64,000 nt of DNA, taken from Trichomonas vaginalis G3 (taxonomy: Eukaryota > Parabasalia > Trichomonadida > Trichomonadidae). The notes under the pieces are model-generated. The model was given only the letters and a program-made list of their open reading frames with translations. It was not told the DNA's origin and did not search any database. The stretch spans positions 5,799,797-5,863,796 of the forward strand of contig NC_067204.1 of NCBI RefSeq assembly GCF_026262505.1. Reading direction: 5' to 3'. The translations under genes and the position numbers were made by a program. Positions 30,714 through 40,786 of the stretch are shown here, piece after piece (position 1 is the first letter of the stretch; every line of letters begins with the position of its first letter).

Positions 30714-31097
30714 CTAAAATCTTGTGGAATAAGTCTGAGTAGGCCCATTATTGTAATTATTTCCAGTGTGAGCTTTTTCTCGAGCAATAGCTTCATCATA
30801 TGTTTTCTTGAGTTCGCGGAGATTATGCTGTTGTCTTTTTAGATTTAAATATTTTTGATAAAGTTCTTCATTGTCTGAAGGTAATTTTTCTAGAAGGTCA
30901 GATACTTGATCTTCACCATCCATAAACATTGAATCCCAACCATCTTTTAATCCTTTTAATTCTTCTAATGCTTGAAGATATCGCTTTTCTTGATCTGTCC
31001 ATTCTGTGTTTTTTAATTCCCAGTATTCACTGGCTAATTCGTCATATCTGTCCTTTGAATTTTGTGTTACAGGCCTTCTATGTGTTCTGAACGACAT
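30714..31097 (-). CDS. Coiled-coil protein, 127 aa, unknown function
   Basis: An all-helical, highly charged small protein. Residues about 18-60 (YDELASEYWELKNTEWTDQE onward) and about 75-112 (LPSDNEELYQKYLNLKRQQH onward) have heptad-like spacing of Leu, Ile and Tyr; the tail (HTGNNYNNGPTQTYSTRF) is disordered. No signal peptide, membrane helix or catalytic motif. It lies between the 105-aa gene (convergent) and the gamma-tubulin complex gene, which is on the same strand 245 bases away. Its size and helix content would suit a small subunit or adaptor of a cytoskeletal assembly; no family is recognised. Confidence 0.65.
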   Translation of the reverse strand: MSFRTHRRPVTQNSKDRYDELASEYWELKNTEWTDQEKRYLQALEELKGLKDGWDSMFMDGEDQVSDLLEKLPSDNEELYQKYLNLKRQQHNLRELKKTYDEAIAREKAHTGNNYNNGPTQTYSTRF

Positions 31098-31341
31098 TTT
31101 TTTATATTTTTAAACGTTCACTAACATTACTGAAATTATATAATATCATTTTAGGACTTCTTTATATCACTTGACAAGTGTATTAAATAAATGCTTTATC
31201 ATCACAGTTTCAAAGTCATATATTTAATTTTGAAATTTTATTGGAATGCAATTATATAGTAATTCATATGATTATGAGAAAACATGAGTTAATGTGAACG
31301 ATATATGAATAGTTTACTAAACAAAACAATATAAAAATAAA

Positions 31342-33249
31342 TCATTGTGGAGTTAAATAAAATCTGTTGCATGTGACAGTGAGCACGAAATCTGTGAAAA
31401 CTGAAGATGCTTCATTCTTACTTGTTGCATTGAGGTTATTGATCAAAGCGTTCACAGATTTCTTAAATCTCTGGAATTGCAAAAGAACTGGATCTGAAAG
31501 TTTCTGACGTTGCTCTTCTGTTGTTATGTCATTATCAATAGATTTGAAGAAAGATCTAACTTCACTTGCGAATTTTTCACAAACAGCAGCAATATACATC
31601 ACGTCTTTGAAGACATCTTTGTTCAAGAAGAAAAGTCCTTTAAGGATCGACTGTTGAAGCATATTATGATGGTCAATAATTTCTTCAACAGTTGTTGATT
31701 GTTGTATTGCAGATTTGAATTTGGAGAATGATGGATGAATGACTGAAGTACTGATAAAGTTTATCAAAGATGATATAAAGGTGTGAATCGAAAACCTAAT
31801 TGCAGAAACCTTTAAAATCGTCATTGATGATGTCTTTGAGTGTTTCCTCATAAATGTATTTACAAAACTGTACAAATTGGAGAACTTTCTTTCAATTCTC
31901 TTCCAAAGGAGAATGAATCTGAAGAATAAAGCATACTTCTCTTGGAATTCCTTGCTTATTACAATACTTATTGGCCAAGAAACCTTTGGAGCAAGTGTGA
32001 AGAACTCCCATTGTGTTGTTCCTGATGTAATTCTAATATTCTTCTGTTTGGTTGCTCCTTTAATAGTAACAGATTGGATTGTTGTGTAAACTGATAAAAG
32101 CTGTTGCTTTTCCAGTTTGACTGATATGAATTCGAAAGGTTTATAAACAATGCTCATTAAGTCTTCTAAATCAGCAGGAGAGATCTCACTTTTATCTCTT
32201 CTCATCTTATTACCTGCAACTCTGTAGAAAATATTAAATAAATCTGTTCTTCTGAAAAGAATCACATTCCAAATCGTGTTAAATATATCCATCAAACGAT
32301 ATTGGCTAAACATTTCTGATATGAGAATATTAGAAGCAGACTTATATATCTCTTGGAGCTCGCCTTCGTATTGGATTGAAGAAATAGTGATTTTATTTGT
32401 TTGTTTAAGCTGCTGTTTGTTGCAATCTGCTATAATAGATTGGACTTTTCCTGTAGCAATAATCAGATTTATGATGGCACTTGGGATAAACATTGGAGCA
32501 TTTTCTTCGTTGCAAGTGAAATGATCATTCCAATATGTACGATGTGGATCTGGGATGTCTGGACTGATATCATTAGTTTGAATAAAGAATTCGTTGTAAG
32601 GATCATCTATTTTTCCTTCATAAATCCATTTTTCAATGTATTCTAAAATTGGTTGAACAGATTGGTTGAAAAGAGCAGTTAAGGGCTCTCTGATGTAAGG
32701 TAAACCTCTATTTGTAGATATAGCTTGATGAATTATCGTGCAAATCTTTGGTCCTTTGAGATTTTCGATTTTTGTTACAATTTCGCTTAAAACATCTAAA
32801 AATTCAGCAGATTTCGAGATGTTAATGCATATTACAGGTAATGATTTAACAGGAAGAGCTTCAATTTCGGAAACTTGTTCCATAAATTGTAATAAGTATT
32901 TTCGAATAGCATTGCATACCGTATGAACGATTTTCCCATATTTTAAGTAATAATGTGTTTCTGAAAACTTTTGGCAGTAATAAAACTTATCGCAAATAGG
33001 AATCAATTGATCTATGAAACTTTGAGTTGAATCTCTGAGAATTGCTTGAACTAGATACTTATTTTGTTTAGTTCTTCTGATATATGTTCCATCACCACCC
33101 AATAAACAAGAAAATAAATCTTTCATTAAGGCAGATTCTTCATCTTTTTGAGGTATTTCACGTAAATCAACTTGATCTTCCGAATAGTCAGGAGGATTTA
33201 AAAACGGAAGCTCATCATTCGTTAGAAAAGAAGGAATATCAAGCTCCAT
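31342..33249 (-). CDS. Gamma-tubulin complex component (GCP2/GCP3-like)
   Basis: A 635-residue Spc97/Spc98-family protein, part of the complex that nucleates microtubules with gamma-tubulin at the basal bodies and spindle poles. The N-terminal GRIP1 signature is clear: LFSCLLGGDGTYIRR (about 46-60), then LPYIREPLTALFNQSVQPIL (about 181-200) and the highly typical WIYEGKIDDPYNEFFI (about 207-222). The C-terminal GRIP2 half, which binds gamma-tubulin, is present but diverged (FRFILLWKRIERKFSNLYSF, the usual RFLF.LK.VE..L pattern). It is shorter than human GCP2/3 (about 900) because N-terminal extensions are missing, and close to GCP4 in size; the signature around residues 46-60 favours GCP2 or GCP3. 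The frame is intact. Confidence 0.9.
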   Translation of the reverse strand: MELDIPSFLTNDELPFLNPPDYSEDQVDLREIPQKDEESALMKDLFSCLLGGDGTYIRRTKQNKYLVQAILRDSTQSFIDQLIPICDKFYYCQKFSETHYYLKYGKIVHTVCNAIRKYLLQFMEQVSEIEALPVKSLPVICINISKSAEFLDVLSEIVTKIENLKGPKICTIIHQAISTNRGLPYIREPLTALFNQSVQPILEYIEKWIYEGKIDDPYNEFFIQTNDISPDIPDPHRTYWNDHFTCNEENAPMFIPSAIINLIIATGKVQSIIADCNKQQLKQTNKITISSIQYEGELQEIYKSASNILISEMFSQYRLMDIFNTIWNVILFRRTDLFNIFYRVAGNKMRRDKSEISPADLEDLMSIVYKPFEFISVKLEKQQLLSVYTTIQSVTIKGATKQKNIRITSGTTQWEFFTLAPKVSWPISIVISKEFQEKYALFFRFILLWKRIERKFSNLYSFVNTFMRKHSKTSSMTILKVSAIRFSIHTFISSLINFISTSVIHPSFSKFKSAIQQSTTVEEIIDHHNMLQQSILKGLFFLNKDVFKDVMYIAAVCEKFASEVRSFFKSIDNDITTEEQRQKLSDPVLLQFQRFKKSVNALINNLNATSKNEASSVFTDFVLTVTCNRFYLTPQ

Positions 33250-33638
33250 TTTTGAATAAATAAACGTGCACTTTCTAATTTTTTTATTTACTCTCTTCTC
33301 TCATTAACTAATACAACACACAATTGAATTTTCTATTTTCCACTTAATTTCAGCCAGATTCACATAATATTAAATTTGAATCATTATTATCAACTTCATA
33401 AGAAACGTTTCGAGAGAACAATTGCATTTACTCGATCAATTTATTACGATGGTTCATTTAAATTAAACTATTTCCTATAAGAAAATCGATTTTGATCAAA
33501 GATATTTATTATATATTCTATTTTTCAGAAATCCAATATACAATTCATAAATGTAAGGTGAAACAGTGTTATATTAACAAAACAGATAAAGATAAATCTT
33601 TATAAATAAATTAAAATTTCTATATACTCTATATAAAG
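33250..33638. other. Intergenic, no gene seen
   Basis: About 390 AT-rich bases between two minus-strand genes; holds the upstream region of the gamma-tubulin complex gene. Nothing else seen. Confidence 0.45.
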
Positions 33639-35465
33639 TTATAAATATTTCTTAACATTCTTCAAAGCAACTCTTCTTTCTTCGACTCTCTTCTTTCCTT
33701 CTTCGAAATAAGGCGTAGAAACTTCAGATTGTCCTTCTCTCAGTGCCTTAAGAGCTGCAAACCTAAAGAATGACTGTATCTCACTACATGTCATTCCATT
33801 GCATGATTTAGCAAGAGAAACAATGTCTACATCCTCTTTAACAGGAGTTTTATTTTTGAGAGTTGTAAACATCTCAATTCTATCATCTTCTGATGGGTTT
33901 GGAATTTCGATCAATCTGTCGAATCTTCCAGGTCTTGTCAGAGCCGAATCCACCAAATTCAAGGCGTTAGTTGTAGCAATGACTACGACCTTAGATTTAG
34001 CAGAAACACCATCAATTTCATTCAACAAAGCCGACAAAACTCTTCCGCCAACTCCGCTTTCATCTGATCGCTTTCCGCCGAGTGCATCTATGTCTTCTAT
34101 CACTACAACACTTGGTGCGAAGAATCTGGCTGCAGAGAAAACATCTCTGATGGCTTTTTCACTGTCTCCTAAGTATTTCGAGAAAATTTTGTCGAATTCT
34201 ACAACAAAAAAGGGAACTTCGAACTCAGCGGCCATCTTCTTCACAATTAGGGACTTTCCGTTACCTGAAGGACCATGTAACAATATACCGTTGTACTGAA
34301 GCATCCGATGCTTGTTTTCATCACCATTAAAAGTGACATCTAAAATTAATTTTATTTCTTTTTGTTCTGTTTTGTATCCGCAGACTAAAGGGACTTCTGA
34401 TGATGATTGTCTGAGCATCATTGGCTTCTCGCTGGTGGCTATTGTTCGCATCAAATTGATGAATTTTTCTTCTGAAAAATCTGAATTCGAAATTACTCGG
34501 ACAGCAGTGTTGAATTCGCCTCTGCTTGAGCCTGCTGTTTCTTTGGCAATGAACTCCTTCTGTTTGTCAGAGAGATTAACGTTTTGGAGTGAATTTAATC
34601 TCTCATGATAAGATAATGCACCAAAAGTGACAGATGTCTCAAAAACAGATGCTAATTCTGATTGTAAAGCATATGGAGAACTTCTGGATGTAGCAATAAT
34701 GACGATTGGCTTGTTTTGAGATTTTTGAATTTTTTCTACAACATTTGACGTTGCGCGGGGATGAGCGTTTAATATATCGATATCGTCAATGACAATGACA
34801 CCATCCTCGAGTGAAAATATGTCGTCAATATGCTCAGATGAATCAAATTCTAATTGTGATGAAAATAAAACTAAATCAAGCTGTTTAACTTGCTTAACAT
34901 TCTTGATTAAGTATTTTAGGAATGTTGTCTTTCCACAGCCTGGTCCACCAACGACTAATGCGGTTTTGCTCTTAATTGTAAATCTATTTTGTATCATTTT
35001 GACAATACGTGAGGAAATTTGTGGTTCAGTTGGTATAGATTGCAATTGGTTTAACTCAATTGATGGTATTTTTGCAAAAACTGTTGAAGAACTAATAAAT
35101 CCTGGTTGTTCACAAGGCATTTTGATATATTTGAGTCTGTTGTGATATGAAAAGAATGTGTATGAATTTGGAATGACTGGTAATCCAAGCATTGAAGATT
35201 TATATTTTGGATTTAATCTAATTTCAGGAATTGGCTTTAGTTCATCGAGATCTATGAATTTAATTTCTGCATTTGGTGATTCTCCAACTGTGGATGGATT
35301 CAAAACTATCATTGTTTCATCCATTTCAGCAAATAAAGCATAAAAAGCAAATGAATTTTGGTCTACTGTTATTTTTACTAAAGGATATCCGGACTTCTTG
35401 TATTTCACACTTAATATAGCTGTATAAAGTGGAATAGAGTCTTGATGAACAATAGACAAAATCAT
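33639..35465 (-). CDS. Double-AAA ATPase of the CDC48/AFG2/PEX1-PEX6 group
   Basis: A 608-residue type II AAA protein. It has an N-domain of about 150 residues, then D1 with Walker A GGPGCGKTT (173-181) and Walker B VIVIDDIDIL (about 223-232) but no recognisable second region of homology. D2 has Walker A GPSGNGKS (398-405), the pore loop YLGDSEKAIRDVF (431-443), Walker B VVVIEDIDAL (453-462), sensor ATTNAL and the arginine fingers in PGRFDRLIEIPNP. A diverged D1 with a well-kept D2 is the pattern of PEX1, PEX6 and NSF-like proteins; CDC48 itself has two well-kept domains. It is shorter than PEX1/PEX6 (about 1000). Trichomonads are held to lack peroxisomes, so AFG2-like or a divergent CDC48 paralogue is the safer reading. 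Likely job: unfolding or disassembling protein complexes. Confidence 0.85.
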   Translation of the reverse strand: MILSIVHQDSIPLYTAILSVKYKKSGYPLVKITVDQNSFAFYALFAEMDETMIVLNPSTVGESPNAEIKFIDLDELKPIPEIRLNPKYKSSMLGLPVIPNSYTFFSYHNRLKYIKMPCEQPGFISSSTVFAKIPSIELNQLQSIPTEPQISSRIVKMIQNRFTIKSKTALVVGGPGCGKTTFLKYLIKNVKQVKQLDLVLFSSQLEFDSSEHIDDIFSLEDGVIVIDDIDILNAHPRATSNVVEKIQKSQNKPIVIIATSRSSPYALQSELASVFETSVTFGALSYHERLNSLQNVNLSDKQKEFIAKETAGSSRGEFNTAVRVISNSDFSEEKFINLMRTIATSEKPMMLRQSSSEVPLVCGYKTEQKEIKLILDVTFNGDENKHRMLQYNGILLHGPSGNGKSLIVKKMAAEFEVPFFVVEFDKIFSKYLGDSEKAIRDVFSAARFFAPSVVVIEDIDALGGKRSDESGVGGRVLSALLNEIDGVSAKSKVVVIATTNALNLVDSALTRPGRFDRLIEIPNPSEDDRIEMFTTLKNKTPVKEDVDIVSLAKSCNGMTCSEIQSFFRFAALKALREGQSEVSTPYFEEGKKRVEERRVALKNVKKYL

Positions 35466-35707
35466 TTCTAAAATTTTCTATCGTTCTCAAAATAATTCTT
35501 CAAAAAATATGATAGCTTAAGGATACCCTTACGTGTCAGATTTTTTGCGCATACGAAGAAGTCATGCTAGACATGAGCTATAAACCTGAAATTTTAGCAA
35601 CATATTTAAAACTTTTTAAACTACAATACACTTTAATATTCAAGAACAAAAATATTCTTTTTAGAAATTACATAATTATTTTATGTGAAATCTATATAAA
35701 AACATAT

Positions 35708-35943
35708 TTTGCGAGCGTAACTTTTTTCTTTATAAGCACCTTATATGACTGATAAACTGTGAAGGCACATAATTGTTAATTCATAGAGTTGATATGTTTC
35801 CAAAATTGAGAGGAAATTTGAAAATTGAATACCCTTTCAATTCAATTTTCAAAAGATATCAGCTCCTTCAATAATTGAAGGACGATTTTGATCATTTGCT
35901 CTTAAAACAAGTATGCCATGGAGAAAAAAGTTACGCTCGCAAA
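35708..35943. mobile_element. Nested MITE-like inverted repeat, 236 bp
   Basis: TTTGCGAGCGTAACTTTTTT (35708 onward, 22 bp with the next two bases) is exactly inverted at 35922-35943. The interior is short, with a further small stem. No clear target duplication is visible on its flanks. It sits close to the left end of the 5.2-kb TTAA element, so either it inserted there later or it is part of that element's subterminal structure. Confidence 0.55.
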
Positions 35944-38246
35944 TCTGAAATATAACTATCATATAAAAAAATTAAATTTCTAATTTTTTACTCTATAGAT
36001 ATTATTGGCCACTTGTGTAATGCATAAAAGTTTATGTCATATGCATACATTTGGAAGTATGGGAGACGAGGGAAATTACTTCTATGAGGCACTAGGATTT
36101 TTAAAAATTTCTCTATCGGACTCACCATTCAATTTCTCGAAAATTAAAAAAAATCAATAATAGCTAAAATGTATTATGCATAACAAATTTTAATGTTACA
36201 CGGTATTTTTTGAACTTCATGACATGAATTTTCTTTATATTATTTTTTTTTTTGGATTTTCTATGATTTATGCGATAGGCTGGAACAACATTGTAAGTGC
36301 AATGATATCATTTATAGAGAAATCTAAAACTTCAGCATTCAGAACTCGCAACCACAAAAATATTCATTTGCTAAGTAAGTAAAGTTGATTAAGTTCGACA
36401 CTTAGCTTTTATACGTAAAACCAAGTGTGTATTGTTATTTCTTGTTAAATTATTGAGAAAAAAATAAATTGTAAGAGAAACGATACTGATTATTGAAATA
36501 ATATTGAGGGTAGCTGCAGATTTCTTCATTAACATGCCGGAAATTTGTTAATCTTGGTTTTCTATCATAAAATCTGTCGAAGAATCTAAAAACGGAGATA
36601 TGAAATAGAGATCATGTAAATCTAGAGTATCCTGTCAGAAAAATAGACTAAGCATGTAACCCTTTTTTGGTCATAAACACTTTTTACCACTTAGTCATAC
36701 AGATGATCATTAAATTTAAACGAGCACTTTTTGTCAGAATTTATTCTTTTACAAAGACAGAAGATTTTAGTATTATTTAATATTAGTGCTGTAGCAAAAT
36801 TCAAAAAACGGTGAAAATTCAGTGAATTTGTGAATTCACATTTTTTTTCGACATTTTTCTTGATATATCCATGCACATTAAGAACACAGCTTTGATACGC
36901 TTAAAAAAGCATATTTCATATGAAATTGTTAAAGAAATAAACAATTTATATAAAAATTGCACTTATGGGCAGTTTAGATATATAATTTATATATAACATA
37001 TATACAAATCCATAGACAAAGTGCAATAACTACAATGTTGTAGAAAATTACAGCAGAAATACTGACTTTTTGAAGGATAATAAGAATTCTTCTAAAAATA
37101 CTGAAAATTAACATATTTCTGTACTCAATTTAGTATATGCACAGAAGTTATGATTTGGTGTTAGGTTTTTATGCCCCAAAATCTAGATTTTTGTGACATC
37201 AAATCTTATTAGTGGATAAATCAAAGACTGTCATTTTGAAATAAGCTCATATCAATAAATATCCATTTAAAAGCCTTATTGTAATATGTAACTAGCAAAA
37301 AGCCTAATATTTATCAAAATTAATCAAATCAAATGATCAATATTCATGATATGTCATCAGCAATAGCTAATTGATATTTTATTTTGTATTGATATTCATT
37401 TTTCTCATATTATACACGATTATATCTCTTTTTTTAAAAAAAGTTTTTATATTAGACATGAAAGTTGAATTAATACAATTTTGTACTAGAGTTTGTTTGT
37501 ATATTAAATAATAATGATATATACTTCAACATATTGCGTCTCACCATTACCAAAATGTAATTTTGCATACAATTTTCTTTCATTTAACAATGATGTTATT
37601 TGAAAAGTGATACTTCCATGATTATTGATTAATGTTCCATCATATATAGGAATGAATGTTAAACAAGACACGCCTGCAGCTGGGTGCATTCGTGGCATTG
37701 TGATAAGGCTTATATATAAAGACTTCTCTCGATCAGCATTACGTCAAATGAATATTGACCCATTATTTTGGCGATGCGCTAGTTCCAAGTAGAAATGCTT
37801 TGGTATATTTAGGTTATGTCTATATGTTATGAATCATGGTATTATTGATAAAAACGTTCTTAGTCATTAAATCAATCCTAGTATCTAAAGATATAATTTA
37901 GATTTTTTTGTTTATTGCTAAAATTAAATACAGTATAACTTTCTTTCATATTGTCGGTACTAACAATACAAGATTGTGTTGAAAAAAACTTAAATATGCA
38001 TGAAAATTAAATTTAATGTGTAAATATGATAAAAATTTCAACTTTACTAATAACATACATAAGTTTCTGATAGTTTAATATAGTTCATATTGATGTGACT
38101 GTAAACTATATCAAAAAAATATTTTTAAATATTGTTATGCAAATAATGGGATTTCTAAGGAAAAAATGATTATATTTGTTATATAAAGCAATCTTTTTAA
38201 TTATTCACTACGTTTATTACATTTTTTGCCGACCATTTACGTAATA

Positions 38247-39611
38247 TGCCTCCACCAAGCAGACGCAAACAACAAAGTCGTGAAGCTAACGAAAAATCAA
38301 TTGAAGCAAAAAAAACTCCCAAGAAAAGAATGCGCCAAAGGAAGTCGATCCAAAACACTGGACTGCTTCTGTAATTGTTAATGGTGACTCTTATACTCGA
38401 GCAAGGAATTTATTTCAAGATAACAATATTAAAGTGCCGAGTGAAAAAGAGTTTTACCGTCATCAAAAAGAAATAGGTAAGGTAATACTAGAATATAAAG
38501 AGCAATCTATTAAAAATGCTCAACAAACAATGAAGAAAGATACATTTTTAAGCACTGATTCGCATTATAATGTTGGCAGAAATGCTACAGCGTGCCAAAG
38601 TTTAATGATGGACAACCGTGGAAAAGTTGTTGGTGAAACAACTGTTATAAAAAAGAGCTCTGGAGGAGACTTTGAAGGCCATCCAACATGATGGAAACAG
38701 AATGTACAAAGAGGATGATGTCAAATTTTGACTTTACAAATGTTTCCACAGTGGTTCATGACAATGACAATAAAACGAAAGCCATCATCCAGCAATATGC
38801 TCCGAATGCTAAAATTACACTTGATCCTCGTCATTGTGTACGTGCAGTTGGCAGAGCTTTCGAAAAGCTTGAAAATGGTGGATATAAAGAAGCAGCAGGA
38901 AAAGAAACTGTTAATCAACAGAAAGAAAGTGAATCACAGCCAGCATTCCCAATCAAATCTAAAGCAGAAGAGCCGAAGAAACGTGGAAGACCATTAAAAC
39001 ACCAAGAAAAAGTATTTCATCAGATATATTCGAAAGTTATTAAGTGGTTCACTTTTATTATCATGCTTCCAATTGAAACAACGAAAAAAATTTTCCTATG
39101 GAAGAATACATTAAATCATTTTATCGGAAGGCATGAAAATTGCCTTCACGAAAAAGACAAAGAATATCCTGTGTTTCAGCCACTTACAAAACCTGATTTA
39201 GCGAAGCAATTTCAACGTTTTACAGATGATGCCGCAAAGTTGATTCCAGAAATTGATCCTAATGCTCAAACACAACAAAATGAATCGATACATCACTCAA
39301 TGCTTACTCAGTGTCCCAAAGGAAACAACGCAAAATCGTTTGAAATGCGTACGGCTGTTACAATTTTACAAAAAAACGAAGGAGAGAAATGCAAACAAGA
39401 AATATACAATCGTGTCAATAATTACCAAATATCTCCTTCAATCCGCGAACTCCAAAAACTTGAATATGAGAAAAATAAATCCAGAAATCAAAAGAAAGCT
39501 ACACCAGAAACAAGAAAAGAGATCAACAAGGCAAGAAATGCAAAAAGATTTCCTAAGGATAACCCTACAGGTGATTACAGAGGAGGAAAGTGGACCCCAC
39601 AAGATATCTAA
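38247..39611 (+). pseudogene. Broken Kolobok-like transposase
   Basis: Cut-and-paste transposase remnant. Features seen, in order: a basic N-terminus (MPPPSRRKQQSREANEK), WTASVIVNGDSYTRARNLF, the first acidic region STDSHYNVGRNATACQSLMM with DNRGKVVGE, then METECTKRMM, HDNDNKTKAI, TLDPRHCVRAVGRAF (the D..H pattern) and near the end NESIHHSMLTQCPKGNNAK with a following FEMRTAVTIL. The spacing of D, DND, LDxRH and the CPK motif is that of Kolobok transposases. The frame changes near the A-run at about 38325 and again near 38690, so it cannot be made as one protein. It lies on the plus strand within the 5.2-kb TTAA element, which fits a transposase driving that element. Confidence 0.7.
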
Positions 39612-40786
39612 TTTTCAAATTTGAAATAAACACATATTTTCTTTGTATTTGAAAATATTTTTATATTATAAGATTTTTGAACCTATAAGTAGCATGACAA
39701 AAATTATATAATTTGCTCCTTTTTTATTTTAGTATACAAATATCCCATTTGTTATATGTTCGGTATATATATGATGATATTGTAATCAATTATGCTTAAT
39801 GAAGCTTTATCCCGTGAACCCCTCATATTATTGGAAAATAAATAGCGAAAACATGTAGAGCTGCTATGTTCTCAAGTGTATGCTGATTTTTGGATTATTT
39901 CATGAAAACTAATGGCGGGATATCTTGCATTATTTAAAAAAATTGAACTATGCAAAAATAAATAGTATTATATTTTTTCTCATGAAATGCTATTATGAGA
40001 CAACCATAAAAAACCACATGTTGTATTTTTATAATTTGATTGATTTTTTTTACTATTTCATTAATCTTTTATGAATAATAATTATTTTTAATATATGTGC
40101 TATTAAAATTTCAAATTTTGACTAATATATCTAAGTTATCTGAACGAAACATTTAGAAAATATCATACTTACATTGAAATAGCAAGTAGAGCATATTAAT
40201 AGCAAGTTTCTTGGCTTTATATCTATCATCTATTGTTGTTTGATCAAACAAAATTCACTCTATTATATGGTGTCAATTAATTAAAACAATTTTTAATAGT
40301 TATTTATTTAGTGCGAATAAGTGCAAACTCATAAATGAATAACTTAATAGTAGAAATGAATTATCTGATATAAATCTCACATTTTGTCCATCAGAAATAC
40401 TTTAATTGCATACGCATAACTATTAGTAATACGTCTGGAGTGTCAATTAATAACAATCCCACAACAAGTAAAATTCAGATTTTTATTAAACTTATTTTTT
40501 CCTAAAAGTTTTCTCAAATTACTATATATACATATGTGGATAAAATAATAGTAATATTGTAAAAAATTAGATAATTTTTTTTATTTGAGAACCTCTCAAA
40601 AGTTCATTCAATTTATCAATTGTTTCAGTTTGATGTATATTCATTTCTGGAGCCTAAAACTTTAGCAATCATGACAATATCATATTCTCTTTCTAACTAC
40701 GCAATGTAAGGGTATCCTTAAATATGATATTTGATTAGACTAATTTTACAAGAAAGGTGACAATTTTAATATTTTTTTATAAAAAA

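Larger units (their letters stand above)
35517..40721. mobile_element. TTAA-flanked Kolobok-like DNA transposon, 5.2 kb
   Basis: Perfect 12-bp inverted ends GGATACCCTTAC (35521-35532) and GTAAGGGTATCC (40706-40717), each bordered by TTAA (35517-35520 and 40718-40721). TTAA duplication is produced by Kolobok and piggyBac transposases, and the frame inside (38247-39611, plus strand) matches the Kolobok pattern. The rest of the interior is long and AT-rich, with a nested inverted-repeat pair at 35708-35943 and no other supported gene. The element lies exactly between two divergent host genes. The transposase is broken by at least two frame changes, so this copy is no longer autonomous, but its ends are intact. 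Confidence 0.8.

Noticed and set aside
38721-39624. Alternative frames overlapping the Kolobok-like transposase
   Set aside because: They overlap a sequence whose motif-bearing frame is clear; they show no domain of their own.
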